From Haliclona indistincta (lineage: Eukaryota; Porifera; Demospongiae; Haplosclerida; Chalinidae), in contig OZ024785.1 in the NCBI GenBank assembly GCA_964017065.1, positions 13,533,592 through 13,597,591 on the forward strand: a DNA stretch of 64,000 bases, given 5' to 3'. This document shows positions 35,801-47,158 of this stretch, one piece after another; position 1 is the first letter of the stretch, and the number at the start of each line of letters is the position of its first letter. The translations under genes were made by a program, and so were the position numbers. A model generated the notes under the pieces. That model saw nothing but the letters and a program-made list of their open reading frames with translations, was not told the origin of the DNA and searched no databases.

Positions 35801-36761
35801 AGCATCTGTTTCCAGTGCACGTGACAGCTTCGACGATGATAGTAATCATGGTATACACATTGCTATTGCACGTGATACCTCTGATGATGACGATGATGAT
35901 GATAATGATGATGATGGTTACGAGGACCTTTTTATTGCTGGTCCAATTGATTTGTGTGATGAGGAAGGTGACAGTGAAGGCGAGTACAAAGGTGAGGCTT
36001 GGTCACTTGAAAAAGACTTGTCTTCAGATGACGAGCTGCTTTACTGTTACTGTAAGATGGGTTACAAGGGTACACATCAAAGTGATTGTCCCTTCAATCC
36101 TGGCAGGTCTTCCCGTGGTCGCGGTCGTAGTCGGTTGCCCGAATGTGAAGTGGTTGATATGTCGGATTATTCTATTCAACCAAGTGGTCCATTACCGTCT
36201 CCAGATTGGAAGCAACATGCTTGCGAGATGGTGAGTAAATGGTCCCATGTTCCACTAAATTCAGAATCTGAACCTGTAAAAGCAATTAAATGTGCAGAAA
36301 TTTTACCTCACGTGCGTGATTCTATTAAAGGTGATGGCCATTGCTTGTTTAGAGCTCTCTCTAAAGAAATCACTGGCACGCAAAAGAATCATCGAGCCGT
36401 GCGTCTTGCTGTCAAAAATTTTTTGACCGATGTTGACAACGCCAAAAAATTTGGTAAATACTTATTTCAACTAAGTAATGGACAAGATCCTGTTTCAAAA
36501 GTAACAGAATACTTAGCGGATAAGAAACGTTGCTCTGATGTGTGGGGGAGCGATAAAGAAATTACAGTGGCAGCGACCATGTTTCAAGTCGACATACTGA
36601 TATTTTCGCAATTTGGTAGACAAGGTCGAAAGTGGTTAAGATTTAGTCCTGCCTTTTCCAACCATAACTGCACTATTCCTTCAACCGGAATATCGTTGCA
36701 TCTGTACCACACTCGAACACGTGATCATTATGATAGAGTGGTACTGCATCTTGCAGAATAG
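32815..36761 (+). CDS. Mutator-like DDE transposase fused to zinc knuckles and an OTU protease domain
   Basis: Open from 32,928 to 36,761 (1,277 residues). The likely start is the ATG at 32,815, joined only if the A8 run at 32,839-32,846 is allowed one more base. Numbering from 32,928: two near-copies of a Ser/Asp-rich N-terminal repeat (about 60-110 and 125-185). A Mutator-like RNase H fold follows, with candidate catalytic Asp370 (NADGAW), Asp447/449 (WQDND) and Glu648 (SRMESSHN), and a CGGH motif and Cys clusters near 509-522 and 588-600. Two almost identical zinc knuckles come next (KPC.CGSTSHSLS.HRDCPL, about 800 and 878), then acidic linkers and a third knuckle near 1,038. Last is an OTU domain with GDGHCLF (Asp1136, Cys1139) and RDHYD (His1267). 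OTU enzymes cleave ubiquitin; a fused OTU could protect a transposase or modify host factors, which is inference. Confidence 0.85.
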
Positions 36762-36857
36762 AACATCAATTTAGTTTGGACTTCAATTGTGCATTCATAA
36801 CTATAAGAGAAACACATTATGAAGTCTACTTATACCTTATTTGGGATATTATGTTAT

Positions 36858-36933
36858 CATAGTATGGTTTCTGAGCTACTTGTATAGCAACTGCAATAGG
36901 TAGTATTGCATGTACTGCAGAAACCTTACTATG
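36858..36933. terminator. Inverted repeat after the Mutator-OTU stop
   Basis: CATAGTATGGTTTCTG at 36,858-36,873 pairs with CAGAAACCTTACTATG at 36,918-36,933 (one mismatch), about 100 bp after the stop codon. It would form a 16-bp stem in the 3' UTR. It might be part of the element's end or an RNA-processing signal; the terminator label is only the nearest category. Confidence 0.45.
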
Positions 36934-37261
36934 ACAACTAATCTCATCTGTAGATTTCATATAGAAGTAGGAGAAAAACCATTGGTTGTTACCTGCTCCT
37001 CTCCTTTGTGTGCTTCCTAATAATATGGATGCGATGTTGTCGTATGCATGTTACTATGGTTCTTTCTCGGAGGTTGTAGGTGTTCTGTCTGAGAAGTAGC
37101 TGTTAGTGCACAGCTATAGTCTTGAGAGTGTGGGCATCTAGGATGTAAGTTTAATATGTTATGTGTTTTGCTCTGCTCAAGGAATTAAAGGCACGTCCGC
37201 ACTTTTCTCCCGAGAACAGCTTTGCTACCTAGGCTTAAGAACTTTTTAGCCAACTCTGACA

Positions 37262-37545
37262 ATGCAGAAATTTTGGCAGCATGTTCTCCGGCAAACAAAA
37301 ATTGTCTTTCAAAAGAAAAAATCTTGTAACCGCAATGTGTGGGGAACTGATAAAGAGATTATAATGGCGGCAACTATGTTTCAAGTCGACATAATGATCT
37401 ATTCACAAATGGTTAAAATTTTCTCCTGTTTTTTCCGACCATAACTGCACTATTCCTTCAACCGGAATATCGTTGCATCTGTACCACACTCAATCTGGTG
37501 ATCATTATGATAGAGTGGTACCTCATCTTGAAAAATAGAATATCA
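37262..37545 (+). pseudogene. Truncated second copy of the OTU domain tail
   Basis: VWGTDKEIIMAATMFQVDIM matches VWGSDKEITVAATMFQVDIL of the large ORF. In a shifted frame the DNA continues with the same HNCTIPSTGISLHLYHT text and the DHYDRVV active-site region, ending at a TAG near 37,538. The catalytic Asp/Cys part is absent. It shows a partial tandem duplication of the gene end. Confidence 0.8.
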
Positions 37546-37748
37546 TGGTTTTTAAAATAATCTAATGATGTGTATGCACTATTCCACACTCTGTTACAAT
37601 CATCATGTTGAAGTTCTTTGCTATAGCTCTATATTACTTCCAACCATTGTTCAGTATGTTCGGGTGTGCGTGAGTGACCATTGTACATGCATTTCCAACA
37701 TCATACTTCACACAGTACACATGTTGTGTGTGGTGTTGTGTTTATTAC

Positions 37749-37985
37749 GCTCTTTCTTGGGATTGTGGGCATTTAGGATGTATGTTATTAGTGTGTTATG
37801 TGTTATTTGCCCTGCCCAACAAATTGAGTGTTAGCTTGTATGTTTTCAGCTCTTTCTTGGGATCGTGGACATTTAGGATTTCGTCTAGTGTGTTATTGTT
37901 GTGTCCTGCCCAACAAATTGAGCTGTTAAGTTGTATGTGCACACGATTCTTTCTCGGCATTGTGCTCTGCCTGGAAATTGAACTG
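37749..37985. repeat. ~100-bp tandem repeats in the element's 3' region
   Basis: CTCTTTCTTGGGAT.GTGG.CATTTAGGAT units begin near 37,749, 37,849 and 37,946, with a more distant member at about 37,060-37,190 (TTCTCGGAGG...GGGCATCTAGGATGTAAG). Homologous units occur at 57,290-57,490 beside the second broken copy of the element. Confidence 0.75.
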
Positions 37986-38097
37986 TTAGATAGGTGGACT
38001 GCCAAGCACTCTCACCTCCACGTGGTGCAGTCTGGATAACGCTAAGGAGAGTGCGAGTTCATACCTGTAAGACTTCAAGGTATAAAAACGTATGTCT

Positions 38098-38501
38098 TAG
38101 GCTTGCGCCAATTATGCTAGCATAATTTTTAGCATTTTAGGCATGCTAAAGCATTGAGCATAATGCTGGCATAATAGGTACAATTCCCTCAAAATGACGT
38201 CATTTATGGGCGTGCCTGTAGGCGTGTACATTAAAATGGCGATGAACTAGCATTAAGTAAGTGCTGTTGACGCTCGAGTCTGACGAGTCGACGCTCGAGT
38301 CTGACGAGTTGACGCCAAAGTGACCGTTTAATACTAATAGTTGCACTGCCATCGCTCTTTCAGGACTTCACCAATAATGTATTGTATTAAAATAGTGTTT
38401 CAAAACATGGCATAATAGTGAAATTTTGGGAGCATAATAGGAAAAAAATTGAAGCATTACCAAAAAGCATAAGAGGCAAATTTGAAATTGGCGCAAACCT
38501 A
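38098..38501. mobile_element. ~404-bp MITE-like element
   Basis: Inverted ends TAGGCTTGCGCCAATT (38,098-38,113) and AATTGGCGCAAACCTA (38,486-38,501) with one mismatch. The interior is rich in the word GCATAAT/TAGCAT and contains a 21-bp direct repeat (GACGCTCGAGTCTGACGAGT) at 38,269 and 38,290. A clean target duplication could not be fixed. Confidence 0.65.
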
Positions 38502-40440
38502 GTGTGTCTACTGTACGCATGCATTGGCGGATTTAGAAAATAAATAAGGAGGGGGCACTACTACTGGATAATGCTTATGAGGTGTCTAATTTTGATGCAT
38601 TTACTTGACAATGCTATTGCAGATTTCCCTTGTGTTTTTAAGAATGAATCTTCTTCGATCACTAATCACTATCTTATGCCAGAATTCTACTTCAAATCAA
38701 TATACTACAAATGCTGTGAGCAAACTAGCTGGCTCTAAATAAGTTGTCTCTTCAATTTTTACAGAGTCAGACATTTCAAAAGTTGACAAAACCAATCTAC
38801 GGACTGAGATGTTTCATTCAACGCTTTGAAGACCTCTTGCAGAGGAAGAATGGTTAGCAACGAAAATAATTGTGTATGTGGTTGATCTCTTTCTTCCTTC
38901 TCCTCACCTCTCTCTCTCTCTCCAGGTGTATATTGTTGTTTGCTTATAGTAATTCTGGGAATACTTTCAATGTAACTGGAGAACCTCAGAATCCAGGATT
39001 ACTGCCTCGTACCAGTACTACAATAATTGCCATTAAAAGTGCTGCTTAAACTGGGCAGGTTCTCTGTGATTTCTTCCAAGTTCTACATAGAAAGATATTA
39101 TAGCTTTGTCATTTCTCTTTCTTTCATGATAATGATTAGCCAAGAAAATTATTGTTAATAATTACAACACAAGACACAATTTTACAACAAAACACAAATT
39201 TCAAGTTTAGTTAGTTTCATACGATAGTTATCTTAAACTTGAAGTACTGCTCTGATCATCATATTTTACTGAGGAGATAGCTACTGTAACTGACTCCCTT
39301 GACACTCTAGATCATCACCCTGCATGAGTAGAAAAAAAGTGCTTGATTACAAAGAAATTAAACCCCTTATCAGAAGAGTATGAGTTTTGGAAAAGTCATA
39401 GACTTTACGTAGAGGTTTACATATTATAGCAACAGAATCATACACCCACATCCAACATGGTTATAATACACACCAAGGGAGAGTACTATTATCAATGCTG
39501 CGGCTACCAATGTGTGCGAAATAGACTCATATATCAGCAGACCTGTCAACTCTCACGCATTTTGCGTGAGTCTCACGCTATCAGCACTCTTCTCACGCAG
39601 CTCCGCAAAACGACTCGTTTCTCACGCATTCCGGAAGAGGGCGTGACATACGTCTAGTGCTTACCTTGCCTCATTCGAATGCAGAAGAGGAACGTGTGTT
39701 TAGCTTGGTTACAAAGAATAAGACTAAATTTCGACCTAACCTCAAGTTGGACGGGACGAGTCAAGCATTCTGACTATCAAACTAGGTAACACACAACCTT
39801 GCCTGAGTTTTGAACCCTGACCTAAAGCTGTTCTGGAGTCTGCTAAAAAGGCGACTATGGAGTACAGTCGGGCTCATAACTCAGCCACCACAAACTGAGA
39901 CAATAGACACAGACTAATTAGTGTATTATTATATCAACTATACTTCATTGAGATATTTGACAGCACATCTCACTCATCCACATACCAATCTCACACATTT
40001 TGTCATGAGGTCTCACACAAAACTAATAAATTTGGTTGAGGTCTCTGTATCAGTCACTATCTTAGATCACAAGCATAATAGACAGAACATGTCTGTGTGC
40101 AGAAGCTTATAATCCAAGTCGAACCCATCTTACCTGTTACATGACTGATAGCTGTTACATACATTTACATATCTTTGATTTTACTGATGATTATAATTAT
40201 AAACTTACAGTATACGCTGGTCAGACGACGCCCTTGTATCATGTACACGCAGTTAGTGTATTCTTTCTTTGCAAACTAGACTTCCAAACCGACCCCGGTG
40301 ATCTGCAGCGGTAACAAACCCTACAGCCTGTGCTAACGATCCTCTCTCTAGCTCTCTTCTCCAGGCCACGCCTTCCTCACATCACGTGGTTACTGACTTC
40401 CGTTCATGGGATCGATCGAGTGAAAGAAGTGTTTCGTCCC
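38502..40440. other. Non-coding stretch
   Basis: AT-rich with a CT microsatellite near 38,910. At 39,540-39,640 there is a cluster of CTCACGCA words, some inverted (TCACGCATTTTGCGTGA). No ORF here has protein-like composition. Confidence 0.5.
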
Positions 40441-40473
40441 TATTGGCTAGCCACGTTCTTCTTTTAGTATATA

Positions 40474-40850
40474 CCCTTCAGTCGTACTCGTGGCTCGGTC
40501 AGTCTGGTATTGTTGCAGAGTGGGATAGGCTCTCCAGTGATTGTAATTGTTAGTGTGCCAATTATATAGCAGCTGTACTATCTTTGCTTGCGTCTTGCTA
40601 CTGCTGTGTATATATACTACATTACCTACCATTTTCTTTTTGTCTGTAGTGCCCTTCAGTCCTACTCGTGGCTCGGTCAGTCTGGTATTGTTGCAGAGTG
40701 GGATAGGCTCTCCAGTGATTGTAATTGTTAGTGTGCCAATTATATAGCTGCTGTACTATCTTTGCTTGCGTCTTGCTACTGCTGTGTATATATACTACAT
40801 TACCTACCATTTTCTTTTTGTCTGTAGTGCCCTTCAGTCGTACTCGTGGC
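40474..40850. repeat. 178-bp tandem repeat, two full copies plus a partial third
   Basis: CCCTTCAGTCGTACTCGTGG starts at 40,474, 40,652 and 40,830. The first two units are nearly identical; the third ends after TGGCTCG. Each unit ends in TTTTCTTTTTGTCTGTAG, a good splice acceptor, and a GTAAGT donor lies at 40,918, so the repeat may include duplicated intron/exon edges of an unrecognised transcript. Confidence 0.9.
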
Positions 40851-41743
40851 TCGTGCTTCCTGTTTCCCCATACTCTTTACTACCTGCTACCAGCGAGAAG
40901 TTCATCTGGACTACTAGTAAGTACTGTGCGTGCCTAGCTTCTTGTCAATGTTTTATTTTTCTGTGCTTTGCCGTACATAATACCTGATCACACTGTGACT
41001 TGCTGTATCGGTGATTGAGTTGCGTTCACATGGGTCAACCTGGTATTAGGCTGGGCTAGTGTTAAAGATTGTGATTATTGGACTTTGCCTATTGTACAAA
41101 ATGCCTGGTCTCACAGTGGTAGTTGTAATTTTAAGATACATGTAGTTATGTATCTGTCACTCCTGTGGGTTTTGTATCAGCAACCTCAATAGAATCCATA
41201 ACAGCAAACATGCCCGTGCACACACGCTGAGGGTTTTGTGAAGTACTCTTCATTATTACAGTATGACTTGGCTCTTTCATTCCATGTGTATTACATTCCA
41301 ACACGCATGAAAAGAACCATTTTATGCCTTGTCTACATTCTCCACTTAGCAAGTACTTGCTAAGTGTTTTTGCCCTTTGATTTCATCGTGCGCCTATTTC
41401 TGCTACAACGTGGTTTTATCATACGTCGCTATACCCGCTTCAGAGCGCTTGTTTTGATGGTAAAACACCGCTGTTTATTTGCACCTGATGTAATGTGAGC
41501 GCGCACATGTACTCTTTGAGTGGCTTCTAGGCTTGAGATAATTATTCTCAACAGTTTTCTAATTATTCCATTATCAAATTCTTACCTTATTTGCAATTAT
41601 TCTCAACAAAATTATGTGATTATTCTCATTATTATTCTTTCAGCTGATTAACATGTATAATGAGTGATCATGACATGCTGCATGAATCGTCCTTTCGTTT
41701 GTTAGGTGTTTATAATATGAGACTAATTATTATAATTATTATG

Positions 41744-41925
41744 TCACTGTGAGTACGACTTAATGAGAGTGACTGTTAGTGCTTGTTGTACTGTAGCATT
41801 AGGGAGGATTCTATGTAGTCTTGCAATGACTACTCTTGTTGTGCACCAAATGTTGAGTTTAGGATAGAAAAGACACGTTCTGCTGCAGCCGACGATGCTT
41901 GACCTAAGGCCACCTTTCGCTGTGT
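41744..41925 (-). pseudogene. hAT transposase C-terminal dimerisation fragment
   Basis: The minus strand reads QASSAAAERVFSILNSTFGA, a stop in place of the usual Asn, then SLQDYIESSLMLQYNK. This is the hAT-family C-terminal motif (S.aa.ERvFS...F......L..y.e..lml.yN). Only the end of the transposase is present. It joins retroelement sequence at about 41,918. Confidence 0.8.
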
Positions 41926-42260
41926 CGACGCCATTCAAACATAGTGGTTTGATCTAACTTGAGCTTGATGATAGATGTCAAGAAGGTACTGGGACAGTCG
42001 TAACCACGTGATCGAAGTGCACGTGCATGTTGCTGAATGTTATCATGCAGTTTGCGGAGTTCTCGTCCAGTTCCATCTTTGAGAGAGGGTGCTTCGGTGA
42101 TCATTCATACGTGTGCTTGATGAATGAGACGTGGTCTGTTATAACGAGCCTTCAAACATTCGATGGCTTCGTCGTAGTGATCACCTGTGCTTGATAAGCC
42201 TTCGTGCACAAAATAATGATGGCTCACTTGTGTATTAACAAATCCTTCTAGCTGAGGCAC
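41904..42260 (-). pseudogene. BEL/Pao-type retroelement DUF1759 fragment
   Basis: The minus strand carries a DUF1759-like region: a Y.EAIE.LK.RY motif near 42,160, then a RELRKLHDNIQQH segment and a KLD...EWRRH segment ending near 41,904. One in-frame stop (probably CGA to TGA) lies at about 42,108. No protease, reverse transcriptase or LTR was found, so this is a small degraded piece of the gag-like end. Confidence 0.7.
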
Positions 42261-42274
42261 ATGGCATATTCTCC

Positions 42275-42800
42275 TCAGTATCTCCTCTTTCTTCTTAGTA
42301 TTACCCTCATGTAGAGTATCGAAGAGACAATAGTGGTCACTTGAACCTGCATTTTAACAAGTATATTTGTAGTACATGGATTGTATTTTAATTTACCAGT
42401 AAGTGGATGAACTGGTGCACAGTAGTTATGATCAGACAAAGCTGTCGTGGTATCACTGTAGCTATCTACCAGCCATGGCCAGTCTACTTTCAAACAACCC
42501 TCCTGTACAGCTTTGATGTTTTCTGGTGTAGCTGGTGCTACCCGACCTTTAAAAGGCCCAAACATACCTGGATTTTGCAACACGTGGTTGCAATGAGAAT
42601 GTGGCCTTCGATGTAATTAACTATTAATTTTACTAGGCTGATGTCGAGTAAAGTTATTTAGGAACGGTAGCCAAGTCAGGATCAGTTTTCAAAGCATTTA
42701 ACAGTTTATTGACATCAACAAATCGCGGTAGATTCTGTGGTAAATTTATCTGTATGATGTACTGAGGACCAGACTTCAGTAATGTTGGACGAATGTCCGG
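42275..42800 (-). pseudogene. Unrecognised minus-strand coding relic
   Basis: Two open segments with protein-like composition. At 42,800-42,655 there is KSGPQYIIQINLPQNLPRFV and onward to a stop; at 42,583-42,275 there is VDWPWLVDSYSDTTTALSDH. They lie just upstream of the BEL/Pao fragment on the same strand and may be part of the same or a neighbouring element. No family assigned. Confidence 0.3.
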
Positions 42801-43728
42801 ATTATGTCACAATTAATAACAGTCGTTTTGAATTTCACTCACTGCTTTCACTACTTTCCATCCTTCAAGTTAATAGTTTGATAACATCAGTTGTCTTTGT
42901 CTTCCTGTTCTGCTGCACCATCGCAATCTGCACCACCACATCATACTAAAGCAGGCACAATTTCACTCGCAGAGGTAGCTGTGAGTAAGAGACACAGCAT
43001 GGGCTGGTTTGGGACCATGCCTATCGAATTGCTGCACTTTATTTTGATCTACTCTAGCTGCGCTCGCTCAGTCACATCACCATGACTTCAAGGAACATGA
43101 GTACAGCTGCCCTGACTTACCTGCAGAGCCGAAACCACTAAGGAAGAGGTACGACATTTCTTTGGAGGATGAAAATAAGATGGTCTGTATGCATGTGAAA
43201 AAAGGGTTGAATCACGTGATTCCCTTAGTCTCAGCTTGCAGGCACAGAACTATTGTTGATCCAAGAGGAGTTGTTAAGCAACACAACAATTATGTAATGT
43301 GTTACTGCAAATATTATCATAAATACTGGAATTCTTTTCAGCTAAATTGACCAAGTTTGTCACGTCATCTCATTCAATTCTTCATCACAGCAACAAGATC
43401 ATTGAGACCCCTCAGTACCAAAGTCCCACCCCCAGACTGGTGACAAAAGGACAGCATGAGATTATCTACAGCGCTTCTTGGTCTTTAGTTCGGTCTCAAG
43501 CACGGCATAGAGTTTTCTTTTTGGTAACACGTAGAATCCCTAAATTAGAATATCTACGAATAAGCATTGATAAACATGTAAAAAATAGTCTTACACAAGC
43601 TTATGTCACTCACTGAGCCGGCATGCGTCATAGTATCTTGATTCTTATCTCAATTCTGATTCAAGTAGTTCTGGATACTCCAAACTAATTTTAAATTTTA
43701 GGTCATTATTAATTAATTTTGAAGATAA

Positions 43729-44040
43729 TTATTTATGATAAATTATGATAGAGCTAATTCCAATTATTATTGGCATAATGAGCCGGAGGTGGTTTTCACT
43801 GCGCAATATTTGAGATTGTGAAAAGCATGATGTTATTTGCTGTGGATTGCTATTTCCTTCCACAAACCAAGAAGTTGTGGCCATATTCCCAGAAAAGCCA
43901 CCGGCAACATATAACTTCTGGTGTGAAGATAGATGATTAGAAATGTGATGGAGCATATAATCTGCTAGATAGCAAACCAATTCTCGCTTGCATGTGCGGT
44001 AGTTTAAGTTTAGCACATTCTCTCGCCATTTCGTTGGCAA
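43729..44040 (-). pseudogene. PIN/FEN-like repeat family, middle fragment
   Basis: PTKWRENVLNLNYRTCKREL, YLADYMLHH, and QKLYVAGGFSG fit the middle of the invertebrate family that also has HEEADT and SPDTDVLVL motifs (see 16,502-18,110). The downstream acidic motifs are not found in frame. It may belong with the N-terminal fragment at 55,374-56,007 on the same strand, separated by later insertions. Confidence 0.4.
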
Positions 44041-44538
44041 CCTTTTAGACTTATTTATTGTTTCACAGCTATGGCCAGTAGCGATTGTAGCTATCAGATC
44101 TCTTCTTTGTTGCTCAAAGTACTTTGGTGTGCAGCTGAACTGACCTGTGTTGTCAAAAAATAGAGTAGACTATCAATTTTCGAGCACAATGTATATTCGG
44201 ACGTTATTATTCTCACACGTCTGCAAACAACGATCACTTCTTGCTACCATGGAACAGCAGAGGGCAAGTATTTACCGTGTACGAATACTCGTGCCGTTGT
44301 TGCCAGTTTCCTTCGTGCTATGAGCACTTGAACTCAAAATTTAGAATCCTAAAATATCGGGATAAACAATGTAGTTTCGGACCGCCCAGTTTTCTCTAAC
44401 ATTGAATATCAAACTTTGTTACCAACACTATCCTAGGGTACTTCAGTCCTTTACCGACAGCAGCATTGATAGTTGTCCGATTGTCCACATTTGTCAGTTC
44501 ATTATTTGTCCTTCACAATAGCTTCGTGTACTAATCGA

Positions 44539-44870
44539 TTACCAAACAAAACATCGGGTGAGAGCACCTGATTCTACTGACCCACCATGACTACGATTGG
44601 AAACATCAGTGAGTACGAAGAAAGCAAGGAGAAATGCACTTCCTCTGGTGCCGCCACCTCTGCCTTTCCCTCTACCTGTATTATTTCGTCTAGGAGGACG
44701 AGGCCTAGTACGAGGTGGTGCCGGTGGCTTCACCACAACCTCTTGACGAGACGGAAGTTGTGGTGGCGTCACATGCTACTGACGAGCCAGAGGTGGTGCC
44801 GGTGGTGGTGGTGGTGGTGGTGGTGCCGTTGGCGGCGCCGAGAAAAGTTCTGTACCTGATCTTTTTCTTT
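44539..44870 (-). other. Pro-rich/Arg-Gly-rich coding-like stretch with (GGT)n
   Basis: The minus strand encodes a proline run over a GGT/ACC microsatellite (about 44,793-44,822), then PPAPPRTRPRPPRRNNTGRG and a GRGGG tail. It resembles the RG-rich leader of the piggyBac relic at 53,306-53,857 but lies on the wrong side of the piggyBac core at 45,240-45,870. Low complexity makes the assignment weak. Confidence 0.25.
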
Positions 44871-45239
44871 TAAAAAAATTTAAAATAATTTAATTATTAT
44901 GTTGTTAAAAATAATACCTGATAATGTTTGACTTGCCAGACTTGACACTTCCCTTTCAGCCACCATCATCTAATAAAATGTCAGAAATGTAAGAGACTGA
45001 GTGCACCTGCTACAACGCGCCAAAAATTCAAATAACACGTGAGCTCTGTGCGGCGGTGTGTGACATACTCATTACGTCAGCAATCTGATGTGCCATGTTT
45101 TCTCTGTCCTCAGCTGAACCAAGTGCATCTCACTGGCTAAACTGACACAAAAAGTCTTCAACCATCTGTGTATAGCATAGTAACATCATTTTGTCAAATT
45201 TCCAGTCTTGTTTTACATTACTGTTCTTGACAAGGTTGT

Positions 45240-45870
45240 TAGCTTTGTCCATGAAATACCCAAGAACGTTCGAGGTGGTTAGATGACCGGCTGTAAAGAC
45301 TGCTCCAGGTGGATAATATTAGTCAATTTTATAATCTTATTGGTGACGAATGGTCTCATCTTGTATAGGGCATCATATCCATCCTCACCTTTCTGTTTGT
45401 GCCCAGAGTTGTCGTTTAGGTGTAAAAAACGAAAGGTAAGCGAGTACCTATCTCGCCTCATTACAGACGAGAAGGTGGACGTCACAAAAGGCCAGCCGGT
45501 GACCCAGTACTCCTCGATCTGGGGATAGTCCATCATTCCCATCAGTATCACAAGTGCGAAAAACCGTCTCAGCTCCTCAATGGTGAATGGCACCTTTTTC
45601 CATCGATGTATTCTTGAGCAAGGAGGAATGGTGTGTGTGGGGATGTACTGGTCGGCTAAGAGACAGTTTTGTTAAATGTCATCTACTATGTTGTCAGTCA
45701 AAAACTTCTCCCATATCTGTAGATGGGGTCCTGAGCTATCTACAAAAAAGTTTGCGCAATGAATGATGTTGGACTTGTCTCTGTACTTTCCATTTTTAAA
45801 GGTAAAGGAACAGGAAAAGCCTTGTGCAGTGAATGTTTCAATTCTGTTGTCTTCAACTTCATCCATAGCT
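45240..45870 (-). pseudogene. piggyBac transposase relic 1 (N-terminal core only)
   Basis: The minus strand reads LQIWEKFLTDNIVDDI, a stop, then PFTIEELRRFFALVILMGMM, YPQIEEYWVTGWPF and RDRYSLTFRFLHLNDN. This is the piggyBac domain before the catalytic Asp residues. The first catalytic block (VDE) is missing; homology ends near 45,240. One stop and the truncation make it dead. Confidence 0.8.
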
Positions 45871-46483
45871 CCAGAAACACTTCAGTAACTCTATGGATGC
45901 CCAAAAAATTATTGCATTTATCGAGGCAGGATGTTTATACGTGCTGAACTCAGAAACAGACATCGTAAGTCTGCAAGACAGAGAGAAGAGTGCAAATAGT
46001 TGCGAGACTCCATCAAATAAATTACAATTATAGCAAAAAAATTACTTAATGCTTTTCAAAGAAAAATTTATATTAGAGGCGATAATAATTCAGCAGCAGG
46101 TTTTGTCATAAACAAGAGTACCATGCTCATTTGTTTGTATGCATGCTACATCCATTGAAAAGTATTGTTAACATAATTATTTCTCAACTTATTGCTGAAA
46201 CTAAAATGACATCAAATGATGCAATTTTTGCACCCACGGTGATGATCAATCAAGTTTGAGGGCTGGATGATGTGGTGTGTAGGAGCATGCGTGGAATGTG
46301 CCTTAAAACAAACTGTATGAAGAATGTCAGTAATGAGATAATACTGATTGACATTGGTGACGATAATGTGTGAAACACGTTATTTTTTCATCCAATTATT
46401 TTTTACAGGTTTTAGACCATTTCATAGAAAATCTTTAGCGCATACTTAGAAAATTGGTAAAAACAAACAAAATGTGATAATTT

Positions 46484-46522
46484 GTGCCTAAATTTAGGCT
46501 TGGCATGCCTAAATTTAGGCAC
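46484..46522. repeat. Perfect 16-bp inverted repeat
   Basis: GTGCCTAAATTTAGGC and its reverse complement, which repeats the same core, are separated by TTGGCAT. Each arm is itself nearly palindromic (GCCTAAATTTAGGC), so the site is a double palindrome. Confidence 0.9.
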
Positions 46523-46605
46523 ATAATAAGATAAATAACTAGTATGGTAAATGACGATACAATATTTGATGATAACTATTATAATGATAACTGATAACAA
46601 CTTGG

Positions 46606-46865
46606 TCATCCTCTATACACTCTTGCTAAAGTTGCTAGGCATGTTTGCATGTGATAGTTAATAGGACAAATCTTATTAGCAATCATAATTTTTACCCAGT
46701 AGGGATCTTTGTTCGGCTTTTTGTCCTTCAGCTCTTTAAATTCATCGCACAGTGTCTTGGCCGTTGTGACATACTCCTCGCTAGTTGGTTGTGGACATAG
46801 TCCACATAGTCCATAGTAAAACTGAGCAGCCTCTCTCAGCATTCTCAATTTTATAAAGCTAAATA
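46606..46865 (-). pseudogene. SAMD3-like repeat protein exon
   Basis: The minus strand reads LREAAQFYYGLCGLCPQPTS, EEYVTTAKTLCDEFKELKDK and DPYWVKIMI, with a possible acceptor (TTTAG) near 46,865. The pattern (aliphatic helix, P...EY......L...F..LKD......W) is that of the sponge/fish SAMD3-like family often found in repeat contexts. Preceding minus-strand segments at 46,885-46,990 (ends in a GTAATA donor), 48,000-48,115 (ends in GTATTT) and 48,885-49,076 (ends in GTAAGT) may be further exons. Confidence 0.35.
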
Positions 46866-47118
46866 TTTATTCTCCTAAAGCTGCTATTACCTTTGGCGAC
46901 AAGATTGATGGCACTTGACCATGGGTTAGGTGGTCTCATGTTGCAGATGAGTTCAATTTTTTGGTGGTTGTTGAATGCCTGTAGTGGTTTCAGATGTAAC
47001 TGATGATGGTTGTACTGGATAGTCAGAGGTTGAGACAAAGCTGGATATATCTACTTAATAGATCATACCGGGTGCTCATCTGCTCCATCACTATTTCCTG
47101 ACTCAATAGAGTCACATA

Positions 47119-47158
47119 TACTACTAATTATTGACACATTAGTTAATAATTAGTAGTA
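47119..47158. repeat. Perfect 14-bp inverted repeat
   Basis: TACTACTAATTATT at 47,119-47,132 and AATAATTAGTAGTA at 47,145-47,158, with a 12-base loop. It lies in AT-rich DNA with no gene. Confidence 0.85.

Noticed and set aside
39540..39640. CTCACGCA-rich stretch considered as a binding-site array
   Set aside because: Irregular spacing and few copies; no better explained than as a small repeat fragment.
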